In this document: positions 25,145-36,600 of the stretch, piece by piece
Layout of the letters: each line of letters opens with the position of its first letter
Numbering within the stretch: the stretch's first letter is position 1
Position numbers and translations under genes: made by a program
The notes under the pieces: model-generated
The model's database searches: none
Seen by the model: only the letters and a program-made list of their open reading frames with translations
Told to the model about the DNA's origin: nothing
From: Chiridota heheva
Taxonomy: Eukaryota > Echinodermata > Holothuroidea > Apodida > Chiridotidae
Direction: 5' to 3'
Length of the DNA stretch: 64,000 nucleotides
Assembly: GCA_020152595.1 (NCBI GenBank)
Contig: JAIGNY010001448.1
Location: forward strand, 62,001 to 126,000

Positions 25145-26530
25145 AAAGGTTTTCTGTCCTTGCATTCTCATGAATGCATTACTACCTTTTTGAGAGTATT
25201 TATATTCTACATTACGTGTGGTATCGGCCCTGTCACATAACCACCTATCTATTTATCTCAGGGTTGGTATTAATCCTGTCTTATAAATTTCTTCGTTTTT
25301 TTTGGGACATGAGAATTGCAAGTGATTTTACACCAGGTTGTACATGGAACATTTTTCTGGTAAGACTTATGCAGCGTGCTACCTTCTCTGAAGCTAAGCA
25401 ATAGAGCTTTTTCTCCCACAAACCCGGGTTTTAGCAAAAGACTGCCATTTTCCTTGGTAAGATCATAGTATTACCATTTTCAATACCAGGACCAGGGGTC
25501 TTCTTCCATTACTGGCTAAATAAACCAAACAATACTTTCAATACCTTCTATTCTTCCAGATCTACTTGTCGCCAATTCAAATTCATTGATTTACAAGTTT
25601 GTTCTGTACATATATTTTAAGCTCGATGGCAGACATACCTATCTAGTCATGACAATATTTTGCCCCAAGATCTACGACATTGCTACTTGCTGGCGCCCTC
25701 ACTCAATATTTCTTAAAATAATACATGCTGTGTCACGCTTAAAGCATCCTGATATAAACTCCATCGGTACGTATGTACAGTGTATCTCTATAAGTGTATA
25801 TTGTATGTATGGAGTGTGGGGGCAGTGATGTGTGAAGTTTTGGTGGCTTTGAGATGTTTAATTTTCCAACATGTGGAAAATCAGAACATCACTGATGTAA
25901 GAGTGTGAATCTTTCATGTAATAAAGGTGACAAAAAAATCAAACACCAAAAAAAATTATACCAACCTTTACAAATTGATTTGAAAATGATTTGTGTAGAA
26001 TTTCTAATGTGGGAGGGGGATATCATATGCCCTCATTTCCCTATTACAGTGTAAATATATTTTACTGAAAAGTAATTAACTTTTATTCACATTGAATTTT
26101 CCTCTCTCAAAATTTCTGCATTTATGTGGTAGCTAACATTTCATTCAAACATAGGCAGTGAAACCAGGGAAGCACAGGGGGAACATACCCCCCCCCCCTT
26201 CCATTTCTCAAAAGTTTAAAAGTGCCTCTTTTTATAGTGGAAAAGTACCCTTTTTTGAGAGAAAAGTGCCTTTTTCCAGAAGGAAAAGTGTCCTTTCAAA
26301 GAGGACAAGTGCCTTTTTTGAGAAGGGACATGCCCTTTCAATAATTGCAAACCTTTTCCTTCAAAACTGTATGTCTGATCTATTTACTGAAGAAAGTAAA
26401 ACAAATATTGCTCTAAAAAGACTTAAAATGTGGAATTTCATGCGCTTCCCATGCATACGCTATTCTAATTTTTCCCTACAGCCCTATGGACAAAGTTAGG
26501 GGCCAAACAGACCTTCATATTGGACTTTTT
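25145..26530. other. Gene-free sequence with a decayed G-run repeat
   Basis: No gene is supported. At 26155-26340, a C-run is followed by recurring AAAAGTGCCTTTTT units of about 25-30 bp, a degenerate tandem repeat that gives a 113-codon frame without a domain. It resembles the interior of the family H relatives at 45.2 and 59.2 kb. Confidence 0.4.
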
Positions 26531-26812
26531 GGTTCTGATAAGATAGCATTAGGAACCTATGAAGGTGTATGTGTGTATGCATGTATGTGTGTGATGCTAC
26601 CTCGTAAACACGATATCTCAAGAACACAGAGTGTGCGAGCCACTGCAGATTTCATTAGTGGGGAGCATCTCCGAAATGGGCCATGCAGGCAATAGAAATC
26701 CAGTGTATTGTTCTTGAGATATCGCATTTACGAGCTGGCCGGCACAAACGTACACACACATACTTACACTTCATCATGACCGCATAAGTTTCTGATGCTA
26801 TCGCATCAGACC
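26531..26812. mobile_element. Family C element, complete, with ~100-bp inverted ends
   Basis: The left end GGTTCTGATAAGATAGCATT and the reverse complement of the right end GGTCTGATGCGATAGCATCA continue to match for about 100 bp. The match passes through a (GT)-rich stretch to CTCGTAAACACGATATCTC on the left and CTCGTAAATGCGATATCTC on the right. A core of about 90 bp separates the arms. It would fold into a long hairpin. It encodes no protein. Confidence 0.85.
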
Positions 26813-28730
26813 TTTGCCACTGGCTGGCTTAAGACCGAGTTTTAATTTGGGCCATCTGGCCGCTTTTTATGAATATATACTGATATACTGAGTTACATTT
26901 ATTCTCAGCTAGAAAATGAAGCCTTCTGATTTTAAGACTAACAAATCTATTGATAAATTTTTCTAGTTTGATAGATTTTGGTATAAAATTGTTTTATTTA
27001 AAATTTAAAAAAGAAGGGGAAAATGGGTCACCAGTAATTTTCAGACCGATTAAAGTTTTTCTGGTGGAAGGTGGGAGAGGGAGGAGGGTTGAACCCATAG
27101 AGCTGCATGTATATACTGCTGTACTACTTGCTCTAAAAACATGGCAGTTGCAAAGTGCCCATCTGATCCTGAGCCCCCCAGATTTAAACATCTTCTGCTG
27201 CCTCTGCATTCAAATTAAATGTATAACAGGGGTCAAATTTTACATTTTTCACGACTGTTCCACAGAACAGTGCTTTCTTTAAAAACGCTGTTACAGATTA
27301 AATTTCACTGTTCGAACATTTTCATCAATAATAATAGGCCTAACTTGTAAGAGAAACAAAAAATGAATAATAATCATAAGGCTGTTGTGCACGTGTCAAA
27401 ACTCTAAACCAAATAAAGCTGTAACACGTAGGGGCGGGCCATATCATGCAATATATGTTCCCAACAGACAAAAACTTAAACGGCAGTAGCTAGGGAGAAA
27501 AATGAATTCATGGGGATGTTTAAACATTTCAACAAAAAAAAATGCTTCCAACAATAGTTAAAGCTGTCTTGCATAAATTATGATGTGTGGGTCGGTGGGT
27601 CTAACCTCTTCCAGCCGATTATTGAAGTTATACGAGTGACATGGTCAATTTGACCACACCACGTGTTGGGAAATTAGGTTTTGTCAAAAAAAAACATATG
27701 GGTTTACACACAAAGTTCATCTTAATGAGGTCATGCATCCATTCATTACAGTAATTTAAAAACACTTCCTTTACCATTTGGTTCCTTATACCATCTAAGT
27801 TAATAGCTCCATGCTTATACCAGCTCTTTATTATACCCCTGACCTATTCCTTGTGTGAGCTTTGGGAGAGGATTGGCAATAAAACTTTTATTTTTGAAGG
27901 TCTGAAAATCCAGCAGAATAATTAGACCCAACAACAATCCAAGCATTTTGTTTAACTGTTCAAGGGGAAATTAAATGCCCAAACAAACAGAAATGTGGTC
28001 CCTTCTATTTTTAACATTTATTCTGAAGAAGAAAAAAAAATTGTTCCTTTTCTGTGTTATTGTTAACTTCAGGATGCATACTGTGAAAGCCTTAAGCCTT
28101 TTAATTGGTATTGCAGAATTATAATGCAGAGCATTATATTGTCTGTAAATATATATTGTCTGATCATGCTATTGTGCGAAATATCATTGAACCCAAGATT
28201 TGCACTTTACAGGGTTCATGAGTTGTTCCTGTTGTAGAGCTTAGCTGAGAAACAGATTATTTCTGGTTACAAGTTCATTGGTACATTCCAGGCACTACCC
28301 TCCTGGCATTTTCAGATTGTGTACTTTAATAACCTCAAGTGTACAAGATGAATTCCTACATGTATTTTAGGTTTGGAGTTTATTGCACCAGATTTAAGAT
28401 TTTAAAACCATTAGCAAACTGTGAATTAAACTTGGCATACTCTTAAATATGCAGTGGGAGTTTACTGACACCAAGGTAAGGTACATGAACTGCTAAAGAT
28501 ACAGGATCTTTGTTTTAGGCTGGCTTCAGTTGTGTGGGAAATCAAAATGAATATGGAAAAATAATTTATGACTTGAGTTGCTCACGAGCTTGTAAGAAAC
28601 TCAAATTACTTGTACAGTATAGCTTAGGTGTGTAGTTACAGTGATTTCTTCAGGTTTACAAGTGTTGTAATTTACCACTCCTAAAGGATTGGCAAATGAT
28701 AATTATATTTTTTTGGAGATACAATTTACT
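26813..28730. other. Gene-free sequence
   Basis: The frame 26950-27282 and its opposite-strand shadow have no recognisable domain. No repeat matches elsewhere in the window were noticed. Confidence 0.4.
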
Positions 28731-28778
28731 GGGCCATTCCGCAGTCTGTGACTTACATGACGGGCCACGGAATGGCCC
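28731..28778. repeat. GC-rich perfect inverted repeat
   Basis: GGGCCATTCCG at 28731 is exactly repeated in reverse complement (CGGAATGGCCC) at 28768, with a 26-bp spacer. It would form an 11-bp stem. It may be a small hairpin element or transposon end remnant. Confidence 0.8.
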
Positions 28779-28892
28779 TACTGATTAAATTTGAAGTCAA
28801 ATGATGGAGGAAGGATCTCTCATTGTTTTACAAGAGGTTAATGCACTTGTCAGTTGTATGACCCATCCCTACAGCCCCTGTAATGTTAGTCA

Positions 28893-29206
28893 AATGTGAG
28901 TCTTTGACATCTGAGATAGTGACTCACATGTGCGTCATTATACCAAATTGTCAGTCACCAGAGTGGCTCTGGTGTGAGTCAATTCTCTTCGGGCCTATTG
29001 ACTTTGTACAGAGGTGAGAGATTTGTAGTAAGTCATTTCAGAAGAAATGTCAGTTACCTAAGTGACTGAGGGGTGCATCAATGTACATGTTTTGCTCTCC
29101 CATCTTGGTGCAATGTTTCACCTTGTCCGGGGGTAAAGGGGTGAGTCAAACAATTGACAAGTGCATAACAACCTGTGGCACAACTTTGTCTGAGTTTGTG
29201 AGTCAT
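28893..29206. promoter_or_regulatory. Cluster of four AP-1-like heptamers
   Basis: TGACTCA at 28920 and TGAGTCA at 28975, 29142 and 29199 are exact matches to the AP-1 (Fos/Jun, bZIP) site. Further near-matches (TGAGTCT at 28897, CAGTCACC at 28952) lie between them. Two strands of one heptamer would give about 0.04 hits in 300 bp by chance. Whether it is an enhancer or a decayed repeat of such units cannot be told from sequence. Confidence 0.4.
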
Positions 29207-30060
29207 GTTATTACTATTCTCAAAACCTTATGTTTTTTTAAAATCATTTTGAAGAAAAAACATATTGAAAAAAGACATGAACATCCTCCTATTGATTATA
29301 CATACAAGTCATAGATATTTGATTTCTTTATTTAAACCCATGATTAAGGATTAAGTATATAAAAGTGTTATGCATGTCACCAGACCAGTTTTAAATGATT
29401 AGCAAAAATGCCAAACATATTTCAAACGAATTATCGGTAATTGTTTAATTGATATGAATTTGTGATGGTGTGTGAGAAGAGGGGGAGGAAGAGGGGGAGG
29501 AATAGGGGAGGGGCGGATTTTAACAGTGGTCCTTCAGATTCTTATTTTATGATTTAGTCAATATTATTGCTTAAGTAATGCCTTGTAAAAATGGTGCATG
29601 GTAATGTTAACCGTTATCTCAAAATGCATAAATGCATCTGCCTTGAGTGTCTAATAGACGGTATGTAAATTTTACCCCCTCATTTGTTACCCTCTCCCCA
29701 CACACTTAAGTCCTCCCCCTTCCCCCCCACACACCCACACACTTAGTTTTATCAGGGAGTTGCCATTGTTTAATAGCCACACCACTAGCACTAGTAGTAC
29801 ATAAATTAAACTCCCCAAATTGTTTATAAAACGACCAAATTGATCCAGGTGGTTATCATTAATGCATGCTTCATACCATATCAAAACATCTACAAAAGGC
29901 TACTTTATCAAGGGTCAATATGTTTCACAGGATTTGAATAGAGATATGAATAGCCGTGTTCACAGGAATGGCTACAGCGACAAAGGATTAACAGTGGATT
30001 GACTGTTCGCCATTCACCTGTAGTACTCCCAGACCCGGGGCTGCGGGCACCACTTATAAC
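29207..30060. other. Gene-free sequence
   Basis: It holds a G-rich patch at 29475-29515 and a CA/C-rich patch at 29690-29740. The last ~100 bp (29955-30060) may be the 3' part of the SINE that follows. No gene was seen. Confidence 0.4.
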
Positions 30061-30061
30061 A

Positions 30062-30230
30062 GTGGGACGAACATAGAGACGACGTACGGACAAACATAAC
30101 ATTGACAACCATGTCAATGTCCAAAGCCTTTGATTACCACTTGTGGTGCACTGGCGTGTCTACCAACCAAGGCTTGAACCCTGGGCCTCGTGGTCTGTAG
30201 ACAAGTGCAATAACCGCTACACAACAGGAG
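30062..30230 (-). mobile_element. tRNA-derived SINE
   Basis: On the minus strand, a tRNA-like head holds an A box (TGTGTAGCGGTTATTGC, 30223-30207) and, about 30 nt on, a B box (GGTTCAAGCC, 30180-30171). These are the internal promoter of RNA polymerase III. A tRNA-unrelated body follows, with GGACATTGACATGG and ATGTTATGTTTGTCCGT, shared with the decayed copy at 2614-2712. The 3' limit may extend to about 29950. It is not a functional tRNA: the cloverleaf arms do not pair consistently and the sequence runs on into the body. It would rely on a partner LINE for movement. Confidence 0.72.
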
Positions 30231-30378
30231 GTAGACTGGAACTGCTACGGCTTGGTTGGCACACCTTTTATTGTATGCACAGACCTTGACATTCGTGCCA
30301 TGGTGTCACACATTCAGCCTTTTAAAGGTCTTCGGTTGCCTGTGATAAATGGCTTATAAACAAATTGAAATGTCTTTA

Positions 30379-30430
30379 AACCAACATGAGCTAAATTGCT
30401 TTAAAATTTGTTTAAAGCCATGAAAGCTGC
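30379..30430 (+). repeat. Family B end remnant
   Basis: CAACATGAGCTAAATTGCTT followed by TAAAATTTG matches the left-end block of family B (GCAACATTAGCTAAATTG). Similar short remnants lie at 56956 (plus) and about 33499 (minus). Confidence 0.5.
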
Positions 30431-30540
30431 TATTCCCGCCTAGGCGTGATAACCGCCACTAAAAGGTGTTTGCGTAGTATGAAGCAGAAGCAGAAAGTAG
30501 AAAAATGTTGAATCACAGCTTCTTGAATCAATAAAGAATT

Positions 30541-31605
30541 GTGACGTTTGGGCTTTCTCAGCTTGTGTTGTTTTTCTCTGTCCTTCCATCCCCACCCCTT
30601 TCTTTTATAAAAGATGTGGAGAAAAGTATTTTCAAATTGATTTGGAAGGCAAGCTCGATAAAGTCCGTAGAAATACTCTTACTCTTCCTACATATTTGGG
30701 TGGGCTTAACATGGTCAATATCTTCCATTTTTTAGATGCCATTAAGATTGCATGGGTTAAGTGGCATACTGATGTTGTCTTCAGACTTTGGAAAGTATTT
30801 TTGATTTTTATCTTGATTGTTGTGAATAATCTTTCCTTTTTCGTTGTAATTTTTAAAATAAAGACATTTGCAATACAGTAATTATTTTATTTTTCAAGTC
30901 TGCTTGCATGGAGCAATATCTCGTATGCCACACCTGTGGACAATTATAGTTGCTAAATCATTTGGAATAACCATCTTATCCAAATTAATAATCACACAAT
31001 ATTCAATAAGTTACTCTTTAATAAAGGTGTTAGGTATATTACTGATATTCTTAATAATGATGGGTATTTTTTTACATACAGTGACTGTAAGAGGTTTTAC
31101 AATATTGCTGCATTGTTCTTCACGCATTATTATGGAATCATCTCAGCAATACTAAGGTCTTGGAAGAACACTTTGATTAAAGAAACAAACCCCTAATATT
31201 CAGGAGGTTCTCTCTAAGCTTGTTAAGTATTATAAAGTAACCCGTTCGGTATACCCACAACTTCTTTTAATTACAATCCACTGCCCCCCTGCCTAAGGTT
31301 ACTGGGAGAATTTTTTGATTAAATTAATAAATGGAATACCATATTTTCAGATTGTGCTATAGCTGTACGTGACACTCAAATCCGTTATTTTCAATACCGT
31401 TTTCTGCACCTCTGTCTCACAAGGAAGCCTTATCTGTGTAAAATTAATATGCATAATATTCCTTTATGTACTTTTTGTGAAAACCATGTTGAATCCTAGG
31501 AGCACCTTTTCTGGTCATGTAATAGGTAGTTACATTAACTGCAGTAACATTATCTGGCTTTTCACAAAAACATTTTTTTGTTTGTGTACAGAAAAGAGAG
31601 TCTAA
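30541..31605 (+). pseudogene. Decayed LINE ORF2 C-terminal region (L1/Tx1-like)
   Basis: Fragments in several frames follow the order of the segment behind the reverse transcriptase in L1/Tx1-type LINEs. First comes a thumb-like stretch, VLPSPPLSFIKDVEKSIFKL then IWKAS. Next is the GGL motif block, VRRNTLTLPTYLGGLNMVN, with AIKIAWVKWH (30642-30780). Last comes the zf-RVT-like end, QIRYFQYRFLHLCLTRKPYL then LCTFCENHVES and EHLFWSCN (31375-31525), with C-x2-C and H...C spacing. A stop lies before EHLFW and at least two frame changes separate the blocks. The 5' end is missing. It is an old, inactive copy, clearly different from the RNase H LINE at 19.5 kb. Confidence 0.7.
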
Positions 31606-31646
31606 TAACTGATGCATAGAATCACTTATCTGTGATGAGTTTTTTC

Positions 31647-31695
31647 AGGGGTCAAGTAGTCCATCTTATATGAAAGAGAACTTGAAAAGAAGTTG
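31647..31695 (+). mobile_element. Family E end fragment
   Basis: GGGGTCAAGTAGTCCATCTT followed by ATATGAAAGAGAACTTGAAAAG matches the inverted ends of family E at 40938 and 43572. The rest of the element is absent. Confidence 0.6.
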
Positions 31696-32092
31696 ATCAA
31701 ATCTTTGTGGTTATATTTTTCATATAATCATATAATGATTGCCACTTGGAAGTGTATTTGTGTCTGATACTATGCTATTGATAAGATGCTATTATTGATT
31801 AATTGTGATTCATTAATTGTGACAATTAATTATTTGCTCAAAAAATTGCTAATATATTAGCAATATGATGAAAATATGCCATAATTAAATTATGTCTTGT
31901 TGCAAGGAGTTAAAATCCATCTTGATTTTATACATACAGTATTTTGCTGTTAGTATGTCTGTTTATGATTTCAATTACCCTCAGAAGGAAACATTGTTAA
32001 TACATTTTGCCTCATATTGCTGTTGAGGCTTTAGTTTTTGTAGGCCCCACCCCCGAAATATATGTTGAGCTACTACATCATAAATGTTCTAG

Positions 32093-32790
32093 TTTAAACT
32101 TCTATCATATTTCTCTTGAGGATTTCAGACAATTCTGACCAAATGTGTATGCATCTTTATTATTTCTCCAATCAAATTCTGGCAGAAATATACTTTTTAT
32201 CTAGGCCTACTCCAGAAAAAGGAGTAGGCCAATATACTAAAGCAAAGGTGTGAAATTCATGTTGATGAATTGGTAAAAGTATGTATGGACTTGTAGAATC
32301 AAATTGTGTGCTTAAAATTGGTTAAAGTGAACTTTTTTGTCAGCATTTTTAAATCTCAAGCATCAATATGTAATTTTTCTTTTGTAAAACCTTTGGTTTT
32401 TAAACTTCTATCATAATTCTTTGGAGGATTTCAGCAAATTGTGACCAAACATTTGTACATCTTTACCATTCCTCCAATCAAATTCTGGCAAGAATGTATT
32501 TTCTATCTAGGCCTACTCTGGAAAACTAGGAAGGCCTAGATATTCAAGAAACGTTGTGAAATTATCATGCTTTAAACAAGTGTTGATGGATTGTTAAAAG
32601 GTCAAGTACAGCATTTTTAAATCTCAGCATCAATATGCAAATTTTTATATTTTGGTATTTTCTTTTGTAAGTCCTTTGTTCTATCATAATTCTTTGACAT
32701 GGTGCAGCAAATTCTGACCAAAAGTATTGAGTCTTTATCATACTCTCAATTCTAGTAGGAATAGACTTTCCCATCATTTTCAGTGTGAGA
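32093..32790 (+). repeat. Three degenerate ~300-bp tandem units (family B related)
   Basis: The block TTCTATCATAATTCTTTGG...CAGCAAATTGTGACCAAA...AATCAAATTCTGGCA recurs at about 32100, 32407 and 32690. AGCATTTTTAAATCTCAGCA, a family B motif, lies between units. The first unit has a hairpin GGCCTACTCC/GGAGTAGGCC (32204-32230). The second has ATCTAGGCCT/AGGCCTAGAT (about 32507-32542). The units differ in which bases pair. Confidence 0.6.
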
Positions 32791-33510
32791 TTTAGGAAAG
32801 AAATTATAAAAGAATTACATAATGGTGTTCATCATCTGCCCTGTCAACATAATAACTAATTAGCATAAATTAAAAATTGATTAAATTGTGATCAGCCATA
32901 ACTAAATGTACTATTTTCAAAATTCAAAAACTGATCTTCTCAGATTTGTATACTCTTCAATGTCTATATACCTTTAAAGGACTATGGACATCTAGCAGAT
33001 TTAAGATATGTGAAAGAGCATTGAATTCTGAGTAAAACCGTCATTACAATTTGTAAAAAAAAAAGGCTTATTTAATTATAAAGTTATGACTTAACAAGTT
33101 TCAAGATTTGTTAATTTGTGCAGAATTTGTGATCTAGTTAAAGGAACACATCTCAAAATCTTTATGTAATTCTTTCATTTCTGTTCTTCAAATTCAGCTA
33201 CTTGTGAATTTCAGAATGTCTGTTCTAGATACATGATGATTCAGTGTATAACTAAGTTCTGAAAACATTTGCCCGAAGTCCAATGCTATATTTCAAACAA
33301 TATTGACTGGAATAAAAAGGAAAGGTTTCACAAAAGGTAATGAAGGACCCTTCCCCCTTTGATGTCACATATTATTGTACATTAATAGCTAAAAATGAAA
33401 CAATGCTGTAATTTAGCCAATATTTAACCAATTTTGATGTAATTTTTTGCTGTTTTAATGGTCATATTTTAAACCAATTAAGCCCATGTTGCCTCTAGCT
33501 GTCCTGAGCT
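32791..33510. mobile_element. Family B arms in inverted orientation
   Basis: The plus-strand part (32791-32990) matches the right half of family B, ending TCTATATACCTTTAAAGG. The part from about 33130 to 33505, read on the minus strand, matches B again: CAACATGGGCTTAATTGG at its outer end, then AAATGAAAGAATTACATAAA and AGATTTTGAGATGTG. It looks like two B copies head-to-head or a foldback derivative. Confidence 0.5.
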
Positions 33511-36102
33511 AGAGCTATTCTGCTGATTTTTAATAGATTTTGTTAAAACAGCACCTTCTATTTATTTTTTTGCTGTTGCTTTTGGTATTTATAAAGCAGA
33601 GATAAAATACAACATGTTTTTACTCTTCCTTGCCAAACTCACAGTTTGAAGCTCAGTCAGTGCATGCAAAAAATTATCTGCATTATTTAAACAGAATTAC
33701 CCTTACAAGAAGTGGAGTATTCCACATCACACTATAAAAGGAAGTCACTTATTTATGAGGAAGTTTTCCCATTCATCTGCCTGTCATTTCTGTCAAATCT
33801 AAACAGCAGTAAGATTGTTCCACTTTCTGGCAGGTAAATGTGTAAGAGGAAAAGTTTTGGGGTTCATTATACAGAATAAATAGTTTACAGATGAATCTTG
33901 CTGGTTTATTATGATAAGTGAAACAACGTGCTAGTTTTTTCAGCGGGTTGTTCACCCATTTTGTAATTGAGAGGGAGAGTCTGCTATATGGTCATTGCCT
34001 TTTGATCTACTGAGATCAGTAGGATACCCTTGTTCATAGCTCAGTATATTTATCTGGTAGGTATGCATTATGTACTGAATAAAATTGTGAGTTCATTCTC
34101 CTCAAACCTCAAATTTCATTCATATGTTTTGAAATTGTTGACAAGCACAAATATGTGATCACATCATGTAGGATTATGATGAATATTTCTTGCCCATTTT
34201 GGTTTTATTTCTAGAATTTCCTGTAGAACATAAACTTTATTCTGCTTAATAAAGTTGCGCAGGTTGTTGCCTAAATTCCTTACGCAGATGAATTTTATGA
34301 TATAACACTGTTCTTTTAAATTGCAACAGTTATTTATTGGTGCTTACCACATTTCTTTTCCAGCGATAACCATTATTTAGAGGGGTGTGAATTGTTTGTT
34401 AATTTGCAGTGCCAGATTTTAGAATAAATATGTTGCCTTTTTAATTGAAATGTGACACGCATGCGAAATTTATCCAATGACCTTTGTTGTTTTGTTACAA
34501 GAATTAAAAACCATCACCACATGGTATTTTTCAAAATATGTTTTTAAACAAAACTGAAAGTTTACATAGTAAACATATCTACCCAACACCAATCAGTTAC
34601 CTGGCCAAATCTTAGACTGAAAACCAATGTCCAGAGAGTCTCCCATATCCTTGGTTAGTCGCCGTTTCTTGACCTCAATTCATACAGAATCTTCTGCCAT
34701 TTCTTAGACAAGTTAGATAAAGAAGAGTTTCTATCATGGACTGTACAGTAGTCTGGTAGGTAGTTCCCTTTATTTGACACATTGGTTTCATAGATTTCTC
34801 CCAATTGTGCTAAGGGAGGTGACGGTGTATTTTTGATCACGTCACCATCTGTTTCATAATTCTTTTTAACTTAAAATGTTTGCCTGCATCAAACATTTGT
34901 AACTAATCTCCCTTTGGTAATATGAATAAATCATATCAGCCCAAAAGGCATTACAGAATAAAACAAAAAAATATTTTAAAACTTTGTCTGAAAAAAAACT
35001 TACCTGTCTATGAATGGAATGCCCCATTTCAGCCAAGGGTTTACTAAGGGTTTATGTGTAATCAGTAATTAGCATGTACAATCATTAATTGAACTATTCA
35101 TCAGACACCACAAAACTGACAGTGGGTGAATAACAACCCTCTAACCCTCAAGGAGAGATGGGTTTAACCTCTGTGTCATTCAACTGTAAGTTTTCCTCGT
35201 GGGTTTATTGAAATGAAAAGAACTCTAAGGTTGGTTGCCTTTTAAATCTTGTCTGAATGATTTATGCATAGTTTTTATGATCTTAGATTTCTTTATTGAT
35301 TTAATGTTCTTAATTGATGGGTGTCAGAGGCAAGGTTAATGGTCCATAAGATTACCTTTCCTTCTCTCCTTGATTGATTTCTACAAAAGTGCAGTTGCCC
35401 TTCTTTCCATTTAGCCATGACAGATAAGTGTCTATAACTGAACGCTCCATGATTTCCATGATGAAGCTTGGCTGACTCTTGACTGTATTCAGTATGAAAT
35501 TGTTTCACAATTGAAGATGTGATTTTCCAAGCAAAAAAATTTACTTACCAGACACCCTCAGCACTTAGTTGTTTTCAGTGATCATGAAAATTGTAATGTT
35601 AAATGGCCACTTAGACAAAGTGCATGTTCATGGTTAATTATTATTTTAGCATGCATATTTGTTGTTTTAATTAATTTCTAGAAGAAAACTGAAAATGTCA
35701 TGTACATATATGGGTGAAATACAGAAAAGATGAGAAGTGTAGCTTTGGACAAAATAGAAATACAGAGAAAACAAAATTATAACCATCAGTTGCAAAATTT
35801 AATGTAAGATCCAAGTTTTTTGATGTGTTGAAAGTTGGTAACTTTCAAAACAAAAGAGGGAGACCCCCCCCCCCTCCCCCTCACCAACAATTCATGCTCT
35901 AGGTATGCTCCTGTATTGGTGGTTGAGAATTTCAAAAAAGAAGATCATACTAGTGAGATGTTGTGAAGGTTGGTGATAGTTTGAAGTTAGGTGTCAGTGA
36001 GGTCAGAAGATAACAATTCTAAGAAGATACATAACAGAACTTCAAGAAACTACTAATTCTTGTTCTGTTCTGAAGATAAATGATTTTAAATATGTCACAA
36101 GC
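33511..36102. other. Gene-free sequence
   Basis: No gene or clear repeat was recognised. Frames of 60-71 codons at 33773, 34655 and 35293 (minus) have no domain. A poly-C tract lies at 35863-35881. Confidence 0.4.
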
Positions 36103-36277
36103 AGGGGTGTAGCCAGCCTTTCAGATTGGGAGGGGGGGGGGGTCGCTGAGGGAAATATTTGGACCTTTTAGTATATATTTTCTGGACCTTTTTAACATAC
36201 CATTATCATTTTTTTTTTTTTTTTGGGGGGGGGGGGAGGGGGTCGTATGACCCTGTCGACCCACTTGGCTACACCCA
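36103..36277. mobile_element. Family H element with GTAGCCAG ends and G-runs
   Basis: GGGGTGTAGCCAGCC at the left and TTGGCTACACCC at the right are inverted ends. Next to each is a G-run on the plus strand (36130-36141 and 36225-36242), followed in both cases by GGTCG. The interior has GGACCTTTTAGTATATATTT and TGGACCTTTTTAACATACC, an internal near-repeat. About 175 bp, non-coding. Confidence 0.65.
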
Positions 36278-36517
36278 TGACCAGTATGTATGAAATTGAC
36301 AGATGTGAGGTTGTGATGTCACTTCTAGTCTGGCTTGTTTAGTAAAATGTTGCCTTAAAAGAAGTACTTTTTCTTCCTTTTATCTCTTTAAATAAGAAGA
36401 GGGATAAGCAATTATTGAAAAATGTCTTGTATACTCGTTTGATGAAATACATTTCACTAGATCAGCTGTTATCCCTGTAACAAATGTGAAGAATATCCTA
36501 TTGAACCATGGAGCTAT

Positions 36518-36600
36518 TAACTTTCAGTCAATAGCTTCATGGTTGAACCAGGGAGTTGCCATTTAAAACTTTCTGGTTGAACGTAACCTTGCCATCATGT
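36518..36600. repeat. Foldback motif with GAACCAGGGAGTTGCCAT
   Basis: TTGAACCATGGAGCTATT and AATAGCTTCATGGTTGAA form an 18-bp imperfect inverted repeat around a short loop. It is followed by GAACCAGGGAGTTGCCATTT. The latter motif also occurs at about 41920 (within a foldback), 29755 and 37490 (minus). Confidence 0.5.

Noticed and set aside
30150-30230. A tRNA gene on the minus strand
   Set aside because: A and B boxes are present but the acceptor and anticodon arms do not pair well and the sequence continues into a SINE body shared with 2.6 kb.
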